Positions 48,369 through 49,173 of a stretch of 49,173 bases of DNA are shown here, in pieces. Origin of the DNA: an uncultured Paracoccus sp. (lineage in GTDB: Bacteria; Pseudomonadota; Alphaproteobacteria; Rhodobacterales; Rhodobacteraceae); NCBI RefSeq assembly GCF_947496875.1, contig NZ_CANMEH010000018.1, positions 1-49,173 on the forward strand, read 5' to 3'. The first letter of the stretch is position 1, and the number at the start of each line of letters is the position of its first letter. The notes beneath the pieces were generated by a model. The model was not told the origin of the DNA. It did no database searches and was given only the letters and a program-made list of their open reading frames with translations. Position numbers and translations under genes: made by a program.

Positions 48369-49052
48369 ATGCATATCGATAAATCGTACTTCACGCTCCC
48401 CGAGATCCTCGAGCGCTGGCAGATCACCGAGGCCGACCTGATCTACCTTGCTGAGAACGACAAGCTCCGCCTGTCGGTGCGCGTGTTCGGCGTGCCGATC
48501 GAGTTCGGCGACTACGAGGAAGCCGCCGACGGCGAATCCTACCGAGTGCCGTGGGAGCAAAGCCACTACAGCGGCCTGCTCGATCTCCATGCCCGCGACG
48601 TGTTCCAGCTCTTCCGGTGCGGCGAGGTGCATCTCGAGAGCTTTCGGACGCCGAAGGCCGACTACGCGACGACCTGGGGCGATGCGCAGCCCGTCCTCGT
48701 CATGATCGGTGATCTGCTCCTAAGACGCGATGAACGCGACCGTTTCGAGATCGAGACCGGGTTCTCGCCCGGCGGACAGCCGATTGAGGAGGCCACCTTC
48801 ATCCACTCAGCCGACTACTTCGAGGTTCGCTGCAACGGCTGCCGGTTCAAGCTTGGCCCGATCCAGGCGGAAGTCGTGCGCGCGCTGCACGAGGCCGCGC
48901 AGGCTGGAGAGCCCTGGCAGAACGGCAAGGCGATCCTGTCGCGCGCCGGCTCGAAGAGCCTACGCATGGCCGACGTCTTCAAGTCGCAGAAGGACTGGCG
49001 GCATCTGATCCGCTCAGACCGGCGCGGCGGCTACCGTCTGAATCTCGACTGA
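48369..49052 (+). CDS. Uncharacterised regulator-like protein divergent from the S24 repressor
   Basis: 227 residues from the ATG at 48369. The N-terminus (FTLPEILERWQITEADLIYL, AENDKLRLSVRVFGVPIEF) looks like a small HTH of the AlpA/MerR kind. The C-terminal about 75 residues (KLGPIQAEVVRALHEAAQAG, WRHLIRSDRRGGYRLNLD) resemble a winged-helix DNA-binding domain. A similar protein is common beside phage-type repressors in Rhodobacteraceae, but I know of no function. A role as an activator or anti-repressor is a guess from the divergent position. A weak promoter (TTGATC 48295-48300, TAAGAA 48318-48323) is present upstream. Confidence 0.6.
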   Translation: MHIDKSYFTLPEILERWQITEADLIYLAENDKLRLSVRVFGVPIEFGDYEEAADGESYRVPWEQSHYSGLLDLHARDVFQLFRCGEVHLESFRTPKADYATTWGDAQPVLVMIGDLLLRRDERDRFEIETGFSPGGQPIEEATFIHSADYFEVRCNGCRFKLGPIQAEVVRALHEAAQAGEPWQNGKAILSRAGSKSLRMADVFKSQKDWRHLIRSDRRGGYRLNLD

Positions 49053-49057
49053 CGGAT

Positions 49058-49094
49058 CCCCCTCCGCCCGGTCCCCTGTGGGATCGGGAGGGGG
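49058..49094. repeat. GC-rich inverted repeat, possible terminator without T-run
   Basis: CCCCCTCC (49058-49065) and GGAGGGGG (49087-49094) pair exactly; TCCC and GGGA inside can extend the stem. No T-run follows, so it may be a weak terminator or a structure in the 3' UTR of the gene ending at 49052. The 9-mer GATCCCCCT occurs at 49056-49064 and again as the last nine bases of the window (49165-49173), a direct repeat of unclear meaning. I see no gene in 49095-49173. Confidence 0.4.
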
Positions 49095-49173
49095 ACGAGT
49101 GAGGGATGGTGGGGGATGACGGCGCCCCGCCGGCCGCCAAACGTCAGTCCTGCAAGGGCCGACTGATCCCCCT

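Overview
The window is GC-rich DNA from an alphaproteobacterium, most likely a member of the Rhodobacteraceae/Paracoccaceae. The phage tail genes are the set shared with Rhodobacter-type gene transfer agents (DUF2460, DUF2163, an NlpC/P60 peptidase and a giant TIM-barrel tail-tip protein). The serine recombinase with its DUF2924 partner is also typical of that group. The assignment rests on gene content and base composition only. No rRNA or complete tRNA was seen.

Layout. (1) 1-17000 is the late region of a siphovirus-like prophage, running left to right. It holds a ClpP-like head protease (cut by the window edge), head decoration and capsid proteins, joining proteins, tail terminator, tail tube, a G/GT tail-assembly chaperone pair, tape measure, GTA-like distal tail proteins, a DUF2793 fibre with a C1q-like tip, a small membrane protein and an M15 endolysin. 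The chaperone pair carries a textbook -1 frameshift signal (A AAA AAC, a 7-nt spacer and a 13-bp hairpin). A histidine kinase gene of the HWE family sits inside this operon on the opposite strand. The prophage genes stop at a truncated ORF near 17000.

(2) 17100-36700 is an accessory region of small metabolic, detoxification and regulatory genes. It includes an XRE regulator, a membrane-anchored nucleoside hydrolase, an AAC(3)-type aminoglycoside acetyltransferase, a 2-oxoglutarate dioxygenase divergent from a DUF2239-DinB fusion, TetR, MerR, AraC and MarR regulators, and a long minus-strand run of VOC, GST, dihydrofolate-reductase-like and DUF899 genes. A rifampin ADP-ribosyltransferase (arr) and a ParDE-type toxin-antitoxin pair close it. 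Several regulators are divergent from a neighbour across a clear palindrome. Gene debris (fragments of MarR and of a Tat-exported protein, and a chimeric GST/VOC mini-gene) shows active rearrangement.

(3) 36790-48250 is a defence island. A tRNA 3'-end-like fragment and a terminator mark its left side. Six overlapping minus-strand genes follow, transcribed from about 43600 down to 37081: a Dcm-like cytosine methyltransferase with an N-terminal HTH, a Vsr nuclease, a SNF2 ATPase, a stand-alone EcoRII-N-like DNA-binding domain, a MORC/MutL-type GHKL ATPase and an HNH nuclease. I read these as one composite restriction system in which specificity, motor, clamp-like ATPase and nuclease are separate proteins. 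Upstream of it lie a serine recombinase module (43747-46134) and a second defence-like unit: a PD-(D/E)XK-type protein two bases behind an S24 (CI/LexA-like) repressor. A divergent regulator-like gene and a GC-rich hairpin end the window.
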